DNA of 11,833 nucleotides, taken from NCBI GenBank assembly GCA_023127875.1, contig JAGMFA010000063.1, positions 1 to 11,833 on the forward strand. Reading direction: 5' to 3'. The position numbers and the translations under genes were made by a program. The notes below the pieces were generated by a model. That model was not told the DNA's origin, did no database searches, and worked only from the letters and a program-made list of their open reading frames with translations. This document shows, piece after piece, positions 1-6,541 of the stretch. Source of the DNA: Candidatus Zixiibacteriota bacterium (GTDB lineage: Bacteria > Zixibacteria > MSB-5A5 > SM1-73). Every line of letters begins with the position of its first letter. The first letter of the stretch is position 1.

Positions 1-32
1 AGCTACGATTAACGCAACATTATTGGGATTTA

Positions 33-84
33 GGGGGATTTTCCAAGTTCCAAATCCCCCCTTCCCCCCTTTTCTAAAGAGGGG
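33..84. repeat. Palindromes downstream of rplU
   Basis: GGGGGATTT (33-41) pairs perfectly with AAATCCCCC (52-60). CCCCTTTT (66-73) then pairs with the A/G-rich GGGG-ending arm at 77-84 with one G-U pair and a 3-nt loop. Such AAATCCCCCC/CCCCTTT palindromes are common intergenic repeats in environmental genomes, from memory. Neither has a U-tract on the minus strand, so they are not standard terminators for rplU. Confidence 0.6.
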
Positions 85-107
85 ATGTAAACAATTATAT
101 GCTCTCC

Positions 108-473
108 TTAATAACTTTCCTCTCCGGGTGTATCCTTATCATCTTCCTTCATCGACTCTGATTCCGGAGGAAGAATTTTTTCGATCTTCACTTCGGTATA
201 TTCCTGACGGTGTCCTGTCTTTTTTCTATATTTCAGCCTTCTTTTGAACTTAAATACCGTGATTTTCTTCCCCTTCCCTGAGCCAAGAACCCCTGCTTCC
301 ACTTTGGCGTCTTTTACATAAGGTGCTCCGATCCGGGGGGTCTCTCCGCCAATGAAAAGAACCTTGTCAAAGGTCACCTTTTCCTTTGGTTGGACTTGAA
401 GTTTAGGTGTTCTTATCTTATCTCCTTCTTGGACGCTGAATTGAAATCCCCCGGTCTCTAAGATGGCATACAT
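108..473 (-). CDS. rplU: 50S ribosomal protein L21
   Basis: L21 binds 23S rRNA in the large ribosomal subunit. The protein is 121 aa. It opens with MYAILETGGFQFSV and carries the family's basic RNA-binding signature near residues 76-98 (FKFKRRLKYRKKTGHRQ, then YTEVKI). The start is well supported, because AGGAGG lies six bases before the ATG. Most L21 proteins have about 103 residues. The extra ~20 here form an acidic, Ser/Glu/Asp-rich tail (from about ILPPESES to the end) that is probably disordered. The gene follows rng, an order known from Firmicutes and other phyla. The usual partner rpmA (L27) is not found in the 107 bases left downstream. A promoter candidate lies at the end of rng, which would allow expression separate from the rest of the run. 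Identity is certain from the signature; the role of the tail is unknown. Confidence 0.97.
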   Translation of the reverse strand: MYAILETGGFQFSVQEGDKIRTPKLQVQPKEKVTFDKVLFIGGETPRIGAPYVKDAKVEAGVLGSGKGKKITVFKFKRRLKYRKKTGHRQEYTEVKIEKILPPESESMKEDDKDTPGEESY

Positions 474-525
474 AAAACTCCTCCTTGGATGTTACTTGGA
501 TAAACTACGATCATCTCTTAAAACT

Positions 526-587
526 TTATAATAGTTTACATTTTTTTCAATCAAAAGCATACTAACATTTTTAAGGTGGCAAGTCAA
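526..587 (-). promoter_or_regulatory. Candidate promoter(s) and leader of rplU
   Basis: On the minus strand TTGACT (582-587) is followed after 17 bases by TAGTAT (559-564). A second pair, TTGATT (549-554) and TTATAA (526-531), also has a 17-base spacer. Either would start transcription between the rng stop and rplU. The resulting leader contains a 7-bp inverted repeat, TAAACTA at 501-507 against TAGTTTA at 532-538 on the plus strand. That could form a weak AT-rich hairpin if the upstream promoter is used. Ribosomal-protein leaders often bind their own product, but nothing here proves that. Confidence 0.45.
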
Positions 588-593
588 GTAAAA

Positions 594-2141
594 CTATCTT
601 CTGGACTTAAACATATCCGTGACCTCCCTCTGCTGATCCAGATCGAAGACCCGGAACTCATCAGATGGCAACCCTTCCTCTTTCACCAGTTCTATATTCA
701 ACTTAAGTTTTTTACCTAGCTTGCGTATGCGATTTTCCTTTCCATCCTCAAGGATCTGCATCACATCTGGATGAACCATCAGTCGATATTTTTTGCATTT
801 AGCCCCCACCTTGGCTCGTTTGAACCATCTTTCAATCTTCATGGCCACAGTCTCTTTGGAGATCACCCTTCCGATCCCTCCACAGCAGGGACATTTCTCG
901 CTTAAGGTGTGAAGTATCGAAGGCCTAATCCTTTGTCGGGTCATCTCAATCAAGCCGAAATCGGATATGGGCAGGATACTGTTTTTGGAGCGGTCGTTTC
1001 TGAAGGCGGCTTTGAATTCGTCAAAAACCTTTTTTCTATTCTCCGCCAATTCCATATCGATGAAATCCACGATAATCAAACCTCCGATGTCTCGCAGTCT
1101 GATCTGACGAGCAATCTCCCTGGCTGCCACCAGATTGGTTTTGAGCACGGTGGACTCCTGGGTGGTTTTTCCCACGAACCTGCCGGTGTTGACGTCGATG
1201 GTTACCATAGCTTCGGTCTGATCGATTACAAAATAAGCTCCCTTTTTTACCCACACCTTCCGATCCAGCATCTTCTCTATTTCCGGCTCGATGTTGTAGG
1301 CATCGAAGATGGGGACTTCTCCATCATAAAGCTTCACTTTGGAACGCAGGGTCTTGGCAACGTTTCTTAAGTAAGAGAGGATTTTCCTATATTCCTTTTT
1401 AGACTCGACCACCACACTTCCCACGTCCGGAGTTAAAATATCCCGCATAACGCTGTAGACTAAGCCTATATCTTTGTGAAGTAGAACCGGAGCTTCTTTT
1501 TTATCCGCCTGCTTTATTATACTTTTCCAGAGCCTGGAAAGATGTTTTATGTCTGACCCAAGCTCTTTTCTCTGCTTTCCCTCTGCCACGGTACGGACGA
1601 TGCAACCGAATCCATCCGGCTTTGTTTCGTAGGCTAATCTTTTTAGCCTTTTTTTCTCTCCCCAATCGTAGATCTTGCGTGATACTCCAACGTGATCTTC
1701 CCTTGGAACTAAAACTACGTATCTACCCGCTAAAGAAAGCTGGGTGGTAACCCGGGATCCTTTGGTCCCTATTGGTTCCTTGGTCACCTGAACCAAAATC
1801 TCCTGTCCTTCCTTTAGAACCTCCTGAATGCTTTCGGGCATCTTCTTGGCTTTTTTTGGCTTCTCCTCCTCTTCTAAGAATTCGGCTTCATACAAAAGAC
1901 CAAGCTGACTTTTGGAATCTCCTATATCCGAGAAATGAAGGAAGGCGCTCTTCTCCAGTCCCAGGTCAAGGAAAGCCGCCTGCATTCCGGGCAGGACGGT
2001 CTTGACCACACCTTTGTAAATATCTCCCACCATCCTCTCTGCCTCTGGACGCTCCACCAAAAGCTCCACCAGCTTTAAGTCCTCCAGGATGGCTAAACGA
2101 GTCTCATGTTCAGACACGTTGACGATTATATCCTTTTGCAT
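594..2141 (-). CDS. rng: Ribonuclease G (Rne/Rng family)
   Basis: This endoribonuclease cuts single-stranded AU-rich RNA and in E. coli matures the 5' end of 16S rRNA. I place the start at the ATG at 2141, giving 515 aa. It has GGAG six bases upstream, and the N-terminus MQKDIIVNVSEHETRLA then aligns without offset to E. coli RNase G (MTAELLVNV...). The open frame has an ATG four codons earlier (2153), but without a Shine-Dalgarno sequence. Visible parts are an S1-type domain (about 30-135, with GDIYKGVV and LPGMQAAFLDLG) carrying a Lys/Glu-rich insertion near 90-105, the catalytic aspartates in TIDVNTGRFVG (Asp316) and IVDFIDM (Asp359), and a CPCCGGIG zinc-link motif (417-424). There is no long C-terminal scaffold as in RNase E. 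The first codons overlap the end of the DUF116 gene by 32 bases, implying translational coupling. Confidence 0.95.
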   Translation of the reverse strand: MQKDIIVNVSEHETRLAILEDLKLVELLVERPEAERMVGDIYKGVVKTVLPGMQAAFLDLGLEKSAFLHFSDIGDSKSQLGLLYEAEFLEEEEKPKKAKKMPESIQEVLKEGQEILVQVTKEPIGTKGSRVTTQLSLAGRYVVLVPREDHVGVSRKIYDWGEKKRLKRLAYETKPDGFGCIVRTVAEGKQRKELGSDIKHLSRLWKSIIKQADKKEAPVLLHKDIGLVYSVMRDILTPDVGSVVVESKKEYRKILSYLRNVAKTLRSKVKLYDGEVPIFDAYNIEPEIEKMLDRKVWVKKGAYFVIDQTEAMVTIDVNTGRFVGKTTQESTVLKTNLVAAREIARQIRLRDIGGLIIVDFIDMELAENRKKVFDEFKAAFRNDRSKNSILPISDFGLIEMTRQRIRPSILHTLSEKCPCCGGIGRVISKETVAMKIERWFKRAKVGAKCKKYRLMVHPDVMQILEDGKENRIRKLGKKLKLNIELVKEEGLPSDEFRVFDLDQQREVTDMFKSRR

Positions 2142-2919
2142 CTTTGGCTCCATTTAATATATATTGCACAGATTGCTCCAGCTTCTCCAGATCCACCCGG
2201 GTGTTCATGCAGGGACCATATGGTCTTTCATTCAGTATGCCATAGACTGGAATGGGATAGACGTCCTGAATACCAGAACAGAGATCTCGATCGCAGGCAA
2301 CCGCCAATATAACAGTTGGCTTTTTCTCCACCACCACCTTCCGGGCTATAGTTCCACCCGTAGCAATGGCAATATCGACATTGTATTTCTCCTTCAGTTT
2401 TAGAATATCCCCGATCTGGCATCTCCCGCACCGTCGACAATTATTGAAATCAGCGATAATTTTATAGGGACAATCGAAATTCTGCAAACAGTGAGGCAGA
2501 AGAATTAAAAGTCGATTGTTTTTTATCCTTTTTCGAGTGGCTTTAAAAATAGAGTCGTTAACCTGAATAAATGATTCCCGAACCTGAGTTTTAGAAAGCC
2601 CAAATAGCTGTCCCAAAAGAAGATTGATGGGAAACAAAATCTTTAAGGTTATCTGTTTCTCTCCATGCGGAAACAAAAAGTCCTTCTCCAGAGCCGAGGA
2701 TAGCACGATCAAGAACAACCCTCCTGAGACGGTAACCAGAAAGATAATCCCCAGAATCTTTATCCCTAAGCTAAAAAGAGGGCTCATGCAGCTAACTCGA
2801 GGAGAAATCAAATACCAAAAGAATAAGCTCACGATGATAAGCACCACCAGACTCAGAATGGACAGAGCTAAAAAAGTCCATTTGCTCATTGGTTTTGATC
2901 TGTTTTCTAAATTAGCCAT
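2110..2919 (-). CDS. DUF116 family membrane-anchored, cysteine-rich protein
   Basis: The 269-aa product belongs to the uncharacterised DUF116 family, recognised from LLPHCLQNFDCP, the CxxCxxC cluster and the late ACDRDLCSGI...NERPYGPCMNT block. Two hydrophobic segments (about 15-38 and 50-75) suggest an N-terminal membrane anchor with a cytoplasmic C-terminal domain. That domain has eight cysteines: 144, 150, 161, 164, 167, 209, 214 and 237. Their spacing (CxxCxxC plus outlying Cys) suggests a metal or Fe-S site; this is inference, since no biochemical role is known to me. A glycine-rich TGGT (187-190) sits in the middle of the domain. From what is known of the family, the gene is often found near def/fmt in other bacteria, as here. 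It starts 377 bp after fmt and overlaps rng by 32 bases. No good Shine-Dalgarno sequence precedes the chosen ATG, and an alternative ATG ten codons in is no better. Confidence 0.88.
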   Translation of the reverse strand: MANLENRSKPMSKWTFLALSILSLVVLIIVSLFFWYLISPRVSCMSPLFSLGIKILGIIFLVTVSGGLFLIVLSSALEKDFLFPHGEKQITLKILFPINLLLGQLFGLSKTQVRESFIQVNDSIFKATRKRIKNNRLLILLPHCLQNFDCPYKIIADFNNCRRCGRCQIGDILKLKEKYNVDIAIATGGTIARKVVVEKKPTVILAVACDRDLCSGIQDVYPIPVYGILNERPYGPCMNTRVDLEKLEQSVQYILNGAKDAKGYNRQRV

Positions 2920-3010
2920 GACTCATTCTATTCCAAAATGATGGCCGTCCATTTGGGCGAAAATCCGAAAGTTGATCTTCCACAATCCTCGCCTAAAATG
3001 ACTACTCTTT

Positions 3011-3039
3011 TTTATACCGATCTTAAAAGATCTTGTTCT
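3011..3039 (-). promoter_or_regulatory. Candidate DUF116-rng-rplU promoter with palindromic operator
   Basis: On the minus strand a good -10 box TATAAA lies at 3011-3016. Seventeen bases upstream is a weak -35 (AGAACA, 3034-3039). The spacer contains a perfect 6-2-6 palindrome, GATCTTAAAAGATC, at 3019-3032. A palindrome between -35 and -10 is a classic place for a repressor site, but no regulator is visible nearby. The predicted leader before the DUF116 ATG is about 85 bases. The weak -35 keeps confidence moderate. Confidence 0.4.
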
Positions 3040-3065
3040 GTTTTTTTACCTCTCCCCTTTTATTC

Positions 3066-3093
3066 CCCTTCAGGGTGAACCCTTCAGGGTGAA
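3066..3093. repeat. 14-bp perfect tandem duplication
   Basis: CCCTTCAGGGTGAA occurs twice, head to tail and without mismatch (3066-3079 and 3080-3093). It directly abuts the left arm of the hairpin at 3094-3136, in the fmt-DUF116 gap. It contains the small palindrome CCCTTCAGGG. Recent slippage or repeat-element growth would explain it; no function can be assigned. Confidence 0.85.
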
Positions 3094-3136
3094 CCCCTCT
3101 CCATGTCCTATGGATCCTGTGGAAAATGGAGAGGGG
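3094..3136. repeat. Hairpin element, copy 1 (conserved 18-nt loop)
   Basis: A perfect 11-bp stem, CCCCTCTCCAT (3094-3104) with ATGGAGAGGGG (3126-3136), encloses a 21-nt loop. The loop contains TCCTATGGATCCTGTGGA (3106-3123), which reads as two 9-mers of the form TCCYRYGGA, each a mini-palindrome. A second copy with 16 of 18 identical loop bases but a different stem lies at 11706-11744 on the other strand. The element lies in the gap between fmt and DUF116. It has no U-tract on either side, so it is not a standard terminator. Confidence 0.7.
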
Positions 3137-3140
3137 GATA

Positions 3141-3160
3141 GGTCATTTGACTCAAATGAG
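3141..3160. repeat. 20-bp quasi-palindromic repeat, copy 1
   Basis: GGTCATTTGACTCAAATGAG contains the near-perfect palindrome CATTTGACTCAAATG (7-1-7). It matches 19 of 20 bases at 11790-11809. Both copies lie in an upstream gap of a minus-strand gene (DUF116 here, the MFS gene there) and within about 55 bases of a copy of the conserved-loop hairpin. Confidence 0.7.
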
Positions 3161-3173
3161 GGGTGAGATCTTT

Positions 3174-3200
3174 AAAACTCTTTTTCTTAAGAAGAGTTTT
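3174..3200 (-). terminator. Possible weak terminator of the tgt-fmt unit
   Basis: AAAACTCTT (3174-3182) pairs with AAGAGTTTT (3192-3200) around a 9-nt loop, about 97 bases past the fmt stop. The stem is AT-rich and the T-run on either strand is only the stem's own four Ts plus little more. It may stop or slow transcription in both directions, but it is far from a textbook intrinsic terminator. Confidence 0.3.
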
Positions 3201-3296
3201 AGCCACCGAATTGAAGAAGAACCATTTTTTATTACAGCCCCTTATGGATTTTGTCATCCACAAGGAAGTTTGTATTGTTTTTTTATTGCAAAAAGA

Positions 3297-4226
3297 TCAC
3301 CCCAATTTCTCTTCCGGTTTGACCCTGTATCCTCTGACAAATTCCTCAATGCTCATTCTTCTTTTGCCCTCTGGTTGAATCTCAAGTAAGCTCAAGAACC
3401 CCCGTCCCGTTTTTATCCAGATTTCCTCTTTTTTATCCGATTCCACCTGTCCAAAATCGTCTGTAAATGGGGTATCTCCTATCACCTGTGATTTGAATAT
3501 TTTAAAAATCTTCCCCCGGTAAAAAGTAAATGCCCCTGGAGAAGGTGCCAGCCCCCGAATCTGATTTTTTATCTGAATAGCCTCCCGGGACCAATCTATT
3601 CGGCAGTGATCGGGAGTGATTTTGGGTGCAGGTGTAGCTTGGGCATTATCTTGTTTTAAAGCACCCACCTCTCCCTTTTCAATCAAATCCAAGGTCTCTA
3701 TTAAAACATCAGCCCCCAGTTGTGCCATCCGATCATGCAGTTCGCCGAAGTTTTCCTCCGGATGAATCTCGATTTCTTTTTGAAGGATCGTATCGCCGGT
3801 ATCCACTTTTTTTCTTATGTAAAACGTGGTTAAACCGGACTTGGTTTCACCATTCATTATAGCCCAGTTAATGGGTGCCGCCCCACGATATTTAGGCAAA
3901 AGGGAAGCGTGAAGATTTATGGTTCCCAGAGGAGGCAAAGAGAAAACCACTTCTGGAAGAATGCGAAAAGCCACCACCACTATCAAATCAGGGGGTAGTT
4001 CTTTCAGGGCTTCAACGAAACTCTCATCCTTTAGATTTACTGGGGTTAAAACTCTTAAGTTATGTTCCAAAGCGAATCTTTTAACCGGTGTTTCGGAAAG
4101 TTTACGGCCTCTTCCCTTTGGTTTGTCGGGAGCAGTCACCACTCTGGTTATTTCGTGTCCGCTTTGAATCAATTTATTCAGGCTGGGGATGGCAAAATCG
4201 GGGGTCCCCATGAAGATAAGTCGCAT
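3297..4226 (-). CDS. fmt: Methionyl-tRNA formyltransferase
   Basis: Fmt transfers the formyl group of 10-formyl-tetrahydrofolate to Met-tRNA(fMet), making the bacterial initiator tRNA in the cytoplasm. The 309-aa length is normal. The start MRLIFMGTPDFAIPSL matches the family N-terminus. The catalytic set is intact: Asn104 and His106 in INLHASLLPKYRGAAPINWAI, and Asp142 in VDTGD. The tRNA-contacting loop follows Asp34 (DKPKGRGRKL). The C-terminal domain (about 205-309) is the tRNA-binding OB-fold. The stretch VVAFRILPEVV replaces the VVAYGxILP form of E. coli and resembles Bacteroidetes-type Fmt, a hint of FCB ancestry. Fmt follows def by 29 bases, the standard pair, and probably shares its transcript. 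No strong Shine-Dalgarno sequence precedes the ATG, as expected for a coupled gene. Confidence 0.97.
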   Translation of the reverse strand: MRLIFMGTPDFAIPSLNKLIQSGHEITRVVTAPDKPKGRGRKLSETPVKRFALEHNLRVLTPVNLKDESFVEALKELPPDLIVVVAFRILPEVVFSLPPLGTINLHASLLPKYRGAAPINWAIMNGETKSGLTTFYIRKKVDTGDTILQKEIEIHPEENFGELHDRMAQLGADVLIETLDLIEKGEVGALKQDNAQATPAPKITPDHCRIDWSREAIQIKNQIRGLAPSPGAFTFYRGKIFKIFKSQVIGDTPFTDDFGQVESDKKEEIWIKTGRGFLSLLEIQPEGKRRMSIEEFVRGYRVKPEEKLG

Positions 4227-4255
4227 AGGTTTTTTGACTCTGTTTTAAACGATGG

Positions 4256-4759
4256 TTATCTGGCAGAAAGTTTCTTTAATCTCTTGGACAAAAGCTTTCT
4301 TTTTATGGAGCTGAGGTGGTCGATGAACAGAACTCCATTTAAGTGATCGATCTCATGCGCCAGCACCCGGCTCAAAAGACCTTTGGCTTCGACAATTATT
4401 TCCTTCTCATTCAAATCTATTCCTTTAACTGTTAACTCCAAAGAACGCTTTACATCTGCATAGATGCCGGGAACGGAGAGACATCCCTCCTCCTCTGTCT
4501 GCTCACTATGTAAATCTACTATCTCTGGATTGATAATGATTAAAGGGGAATCATCTGCCTGAAAAAGGGAACGATCCACCACAAAGATTTTTTTCTCTTC
4601 TCCCACCTGATTAGCAGACAATCCGATCCCTCCAGCATTCTTCAGTGTGCCCAGCATTTCGGAGGCTAACCTTCGTATTTTCTCATCCACCAAGGTGATC
4701 TCTTTAGCACGCTTCCGCAGGACAGAATCACCGTATATTCTAATAGGCAAAGCCGCCAT
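4256..4759 (-). CDS. def: Peptide deformylase
   Basis: Def is a metal-dependent hydrolase that removes the N-formyl group from nascent proteins at the ribosome exit. It reverses on the protein what Fmt, encoded next, places on the initiator tRNA. The 167-aa protein has all three family motifs in order: GIGLSANQVG (44-53), EEGCLSVPG (90-98, metal ligand Cys93), and HEIDHLNG (135-142, ligands His135 and His139, catalytic Glu136). The C-terminal helix is short and basic (KRKLLSKRLKKLSAR). The second motif has Ser where many enzymes have Ala (GxGLAAxQ), a common variant. An AG-rich but weak Shine-Dalgarno sequence precedes the ATG. The gene starts 70 bases after yajC. Confidence 0.97.
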   Translation of the reverse strand: MAALPIRIYGDSVLRKRAKEITLVDEKIRRLASEMLGTLKNAGGIGLSANQVGEEKKIFVVDRSLFQADDSPLIIINPEIVDLHSEQTEEEGCLSVPGIYADVKRSLELTVKGIDLNEKEIIVEAKGLLSRVLAHEIDHLNGVLFIDHLSSIKRKLLSKRLKKLSAR

Positions 4760-4829
4760 CTGTTTCTCTTCTCTATGCTAACAAAAAAACACCAAATGAT
4801 TCCAATATCTGACGAGGTTAAATCAATAT

Positions 4830-5282
4830 TTACGACTCCTCCCCTATCCTTCCAGCTATTGAACTTTTTAAAAATTCTATCTTCACGTTTTCTGCCACTT
4901 TCAAGACCACCTTGTTCTCCTTATCATCCATGCCTACGATGGTGCCGTACATGCCGCTGCTGGTGACCACCTTATCACCTTTGCGCAAGGTGGAAATCAT
5001 CATTTTCTGCTCCCTCGATCTTTTTTGCTGAGGTCTGATCAAAAGGAAATAAAATATCACCACTATGGCGATCAAAGGCAAAAAGGCGGCAATCCCTCCC
5101 CCCTCTCCACCCCCACTGGTTCCCATGCCATAGGCTGTTTCGATCATGAGACCTCCAGAAATTAAAAGTGCATCAAAAAAGAAAATCCATTTAGACCAAC
5201 CTCTTTTCTCAGACAATTCCAACCTCCGAGTTTTACTTTTGAACTTTGTCATTTCGATCTCCAGTTTAATTGTTTCCGACAT
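4830..5282 (-). CDS. yajC: Preprotein translocase subunit YajC, N-terminally extended
   Basis: YajC is a small inner-membrane protein that joins SecDF in the Sec translocon. The family core is clear: a transmembrane segment (about 65-83, FLPLIAIVVIFYFLLIRPQ), the following basic RPQQKRSREQK, and the cytoplasmic domain with LRKGDKVVTSSGMYGTIVG. The reading frame gives 150 aa against the usual 85-110. The extra N-terminus is a polar, basic stretch followed by a hydrophobic run (about 33-46) and a Gly-rich linker. The first ATG (5282) has AGGAGG six bases upstream and overlaps tgt by 17 bases. A second ATG (5252, residue 11) has GGAG six bases upstream and would not overlap tgt; both are plausible. 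tgt-yajC adjacency is conserved, but the usual next genes secD and secF are absent and def follows instead. Confidence 0.93.
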   Translation of the reverse strand: MSETIKLEIEMTKFKSKTRRLELSEKRGWSKWIFFFDALLISGGLMIETAYGMGTSGGGEGGGIAAFLPLIAIVVIFYFLLIRPQQKRSREQKMMISTLRKGDKVVTSSGMYGTIVGMDDKENKVVLKVAENVKIEFLKSSIAGRIGEES

Positions 5283-6435
5283 TATCTCCCTCCTCTTGTT
5301 GGTTAGACTGATAACTTTTCAGAAAATTCTTTCTCCATTCCCAAAAGCTATCTTTTAATATAGCATCTTTTGCCATCCTCATCAAGTCCATATAAAAATA
5401 AAGACTGTGGATGGTGGCAAGCCTGAGTGCGCTGACCTCTCCGGTATTGAAAAGATGTCTTAGATATGCCCGGCTGTAATTTCTGCAGACAGAACAACCA
5501 CATTCTGGATCTACAGGAGAAAAATCGTCCGCATACTCTGAATTCTTTATGATCAACTTACCGAATCTGGTAAACAGGCTTGCGTTTCTGGCATTCCTGG
5601 TGGGAAGCACGCAATCAAACATGTCTACTCCCCGAGAGATCGCCTCTACCATGTCCTCCGGAGTTCCCACGCCCATCAAATACCTGGGTTTTTCTTTTGG
5701 AATGTATGAAACACACAAATCCACCATCTCAAAGGTGGTAGTCTTAGGCTCTCCTAAAGAAAGTCCACCTATGGCATATCCGGGAAAATCGAGCTTCATT
5801 AGAGCCTCAGCCGAGCTTTTTCTCAGCTCCGGATAGGTACTACCTTGAATAATACCAAACAAAGCCTGCTTGTGTTTGAAGCCTTTATCTTTCAATTCAT
5901 TATGCGTCTCTTTACATCTTTTCGCCCAATTTAAAGTCAACTGGTTTGCTCTTTCAGCCTGTCCGATGGAACACGGATAAAAGACAGGTTCATCCAGCAC
6001 CATAATTATATCGGCATCTAAGGCATGTTGAATTTCTATAACTTTCTCCGGAGTAAATAGATGATAAGAGCCATCCAGATGCGATTGGAATCTCACTCCT
6101 TCTTCTGAGGTTTTGGTGAGAGAATTTAGACTGAATACCTGAAATCCTCCGCTGTCGGTGAGGATTGGTCTGTCCCAGCTCATAAACTTGTGCAGTCCGC
6201 CCGCCTTTTCTACCAGTTGATGACCCGGTCTTAAATAGAGATGATAGGTGTTGCCCAGTATTATCTCCGCTCCGATCTCCTTCAGATCTTCAGATGAAAG
6301 GGTCTTGACCGAAGCTTGAGTCCCCACCGGCATGAAGACCGGGGTGTTCACCTCTCCGTGCGGAGTTTTTATCACCCCCACTCTGGCGTTAGAGTTTTTA
6401 TCTTTCTTTACTATCCGAAATTCGAAATTGTCCAA
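5266..6435 (-). CDS. tgt: tRNA-guanine transglycosylase (queuine tRNA-ribosyltransferase)
   Basis: Tgt exchanges guanine-34 of GUN-anticodon tRNAs for the queuosine precursor preQ1 in the cytoplasm. The 389-aa protein has the full catalytic set: Asp94 in LTDSGGFQVFSL, the substrate-recognition GGLSLGEP (223-230), nucleophile Asp274 in FDCVLPTRNARN, and a zinc site made by Cys312, Cys314, Cys317 and His343. These match the known Zymomonas enzyme ligands in spacing. The start is a TTG codon (6433-6435) with AAGGG eight bases upstream; no ATG lies in a better place. The C-terminus (QQEEGDNVGNN) carries the AGGAGG ribosome binding site for yajC inside its own codons. It is the first gene of the tgt-yajC-def-fmt run and has a promoter candidate about 30-55 bases upstream. 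Confidence 0.97.
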   Translation of the reverse strand: MDNFEFRIVKKDKNSNARVGVIKTPHGEVNTPVFMPVGTQASVKTLSSEDLKEIGAEIILGNTYHLYLRPGHQLVEKAGGLHKFMSWDRPILTDSGGFQVFSLNSLTKTSEEGVRFQSHLDGSYHLFTPEKVIEIQHALDADIIMVLDEPVFYPCSIGQAERANQLTLNWAKRCKETHNELKDKGFKHKQALFGIIQGSTYPELRKSSAEALMKLDFPGYAIGGLSLGEPKTTTFEMVDLCVSYIPKEKPRYLMGVGTPEDMVEAISRGVDMFDCVLPTRNARNASLFTRFGKLIIKNSEYADDFSPVDPECGCSVCRNYSRAYLRHLFNTGEVSALRLATIHSLYFYMDLMRMAKDAILKDSFWEWRKNFLKSYQSNQQEEGDNVGNN

Positions 6436-6464
6436 TTTAAACGCCCTTAACTATCGACTTTAAA

Positions 6465-6492
6465 AGATTATGGTACTTTATTGACTGTCAAT
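6465..6492 (-). promoter_or_regulatory. Candidate tgt promoter overlapping a TTGAC palindrome
   Basis: A consensus -35 TTGACA on the minus strand (6486-6491) lies inside the 6-1-6 palindrome ATTGACTGTCAAT (6480-6492). The best -10 candidate is poor: TAATCT at 6465-6470 with a 15-base spacer, or CATAAT at 13 bases. It is the only -35-like hexamer I see close to tgt on the coding side of the repeat cluster. A protein binding the palindrome would block the -35. Confidence 0.35.
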
Positions 6493-6541
6493 GCATTACA
6501 AAACTGTGCCCACCCATTCACGGGGGCGCTCTTTAGACTGC

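Noticed and set aside
66..84. Intrinsic terminator after rplU
   Set aside because: The hairpin is sound, but on the minus strand it is followed by a G-rich stretch, not Ts.
909..1370. Plus-strand open frame of 153 codons opposite rng
   Set aside because: It lies wholly within rng on the other strand. The rng frame has full catalytic motifs, while this one has no family resemblance or ribosome binding site.
3126..3389. Plus-strand open frames of 71-87 codons in the fmt-DUF116 gap
   Set aside because: They start inside the hairpin arm and run into fmt on the opposite strand, with no coding signal.
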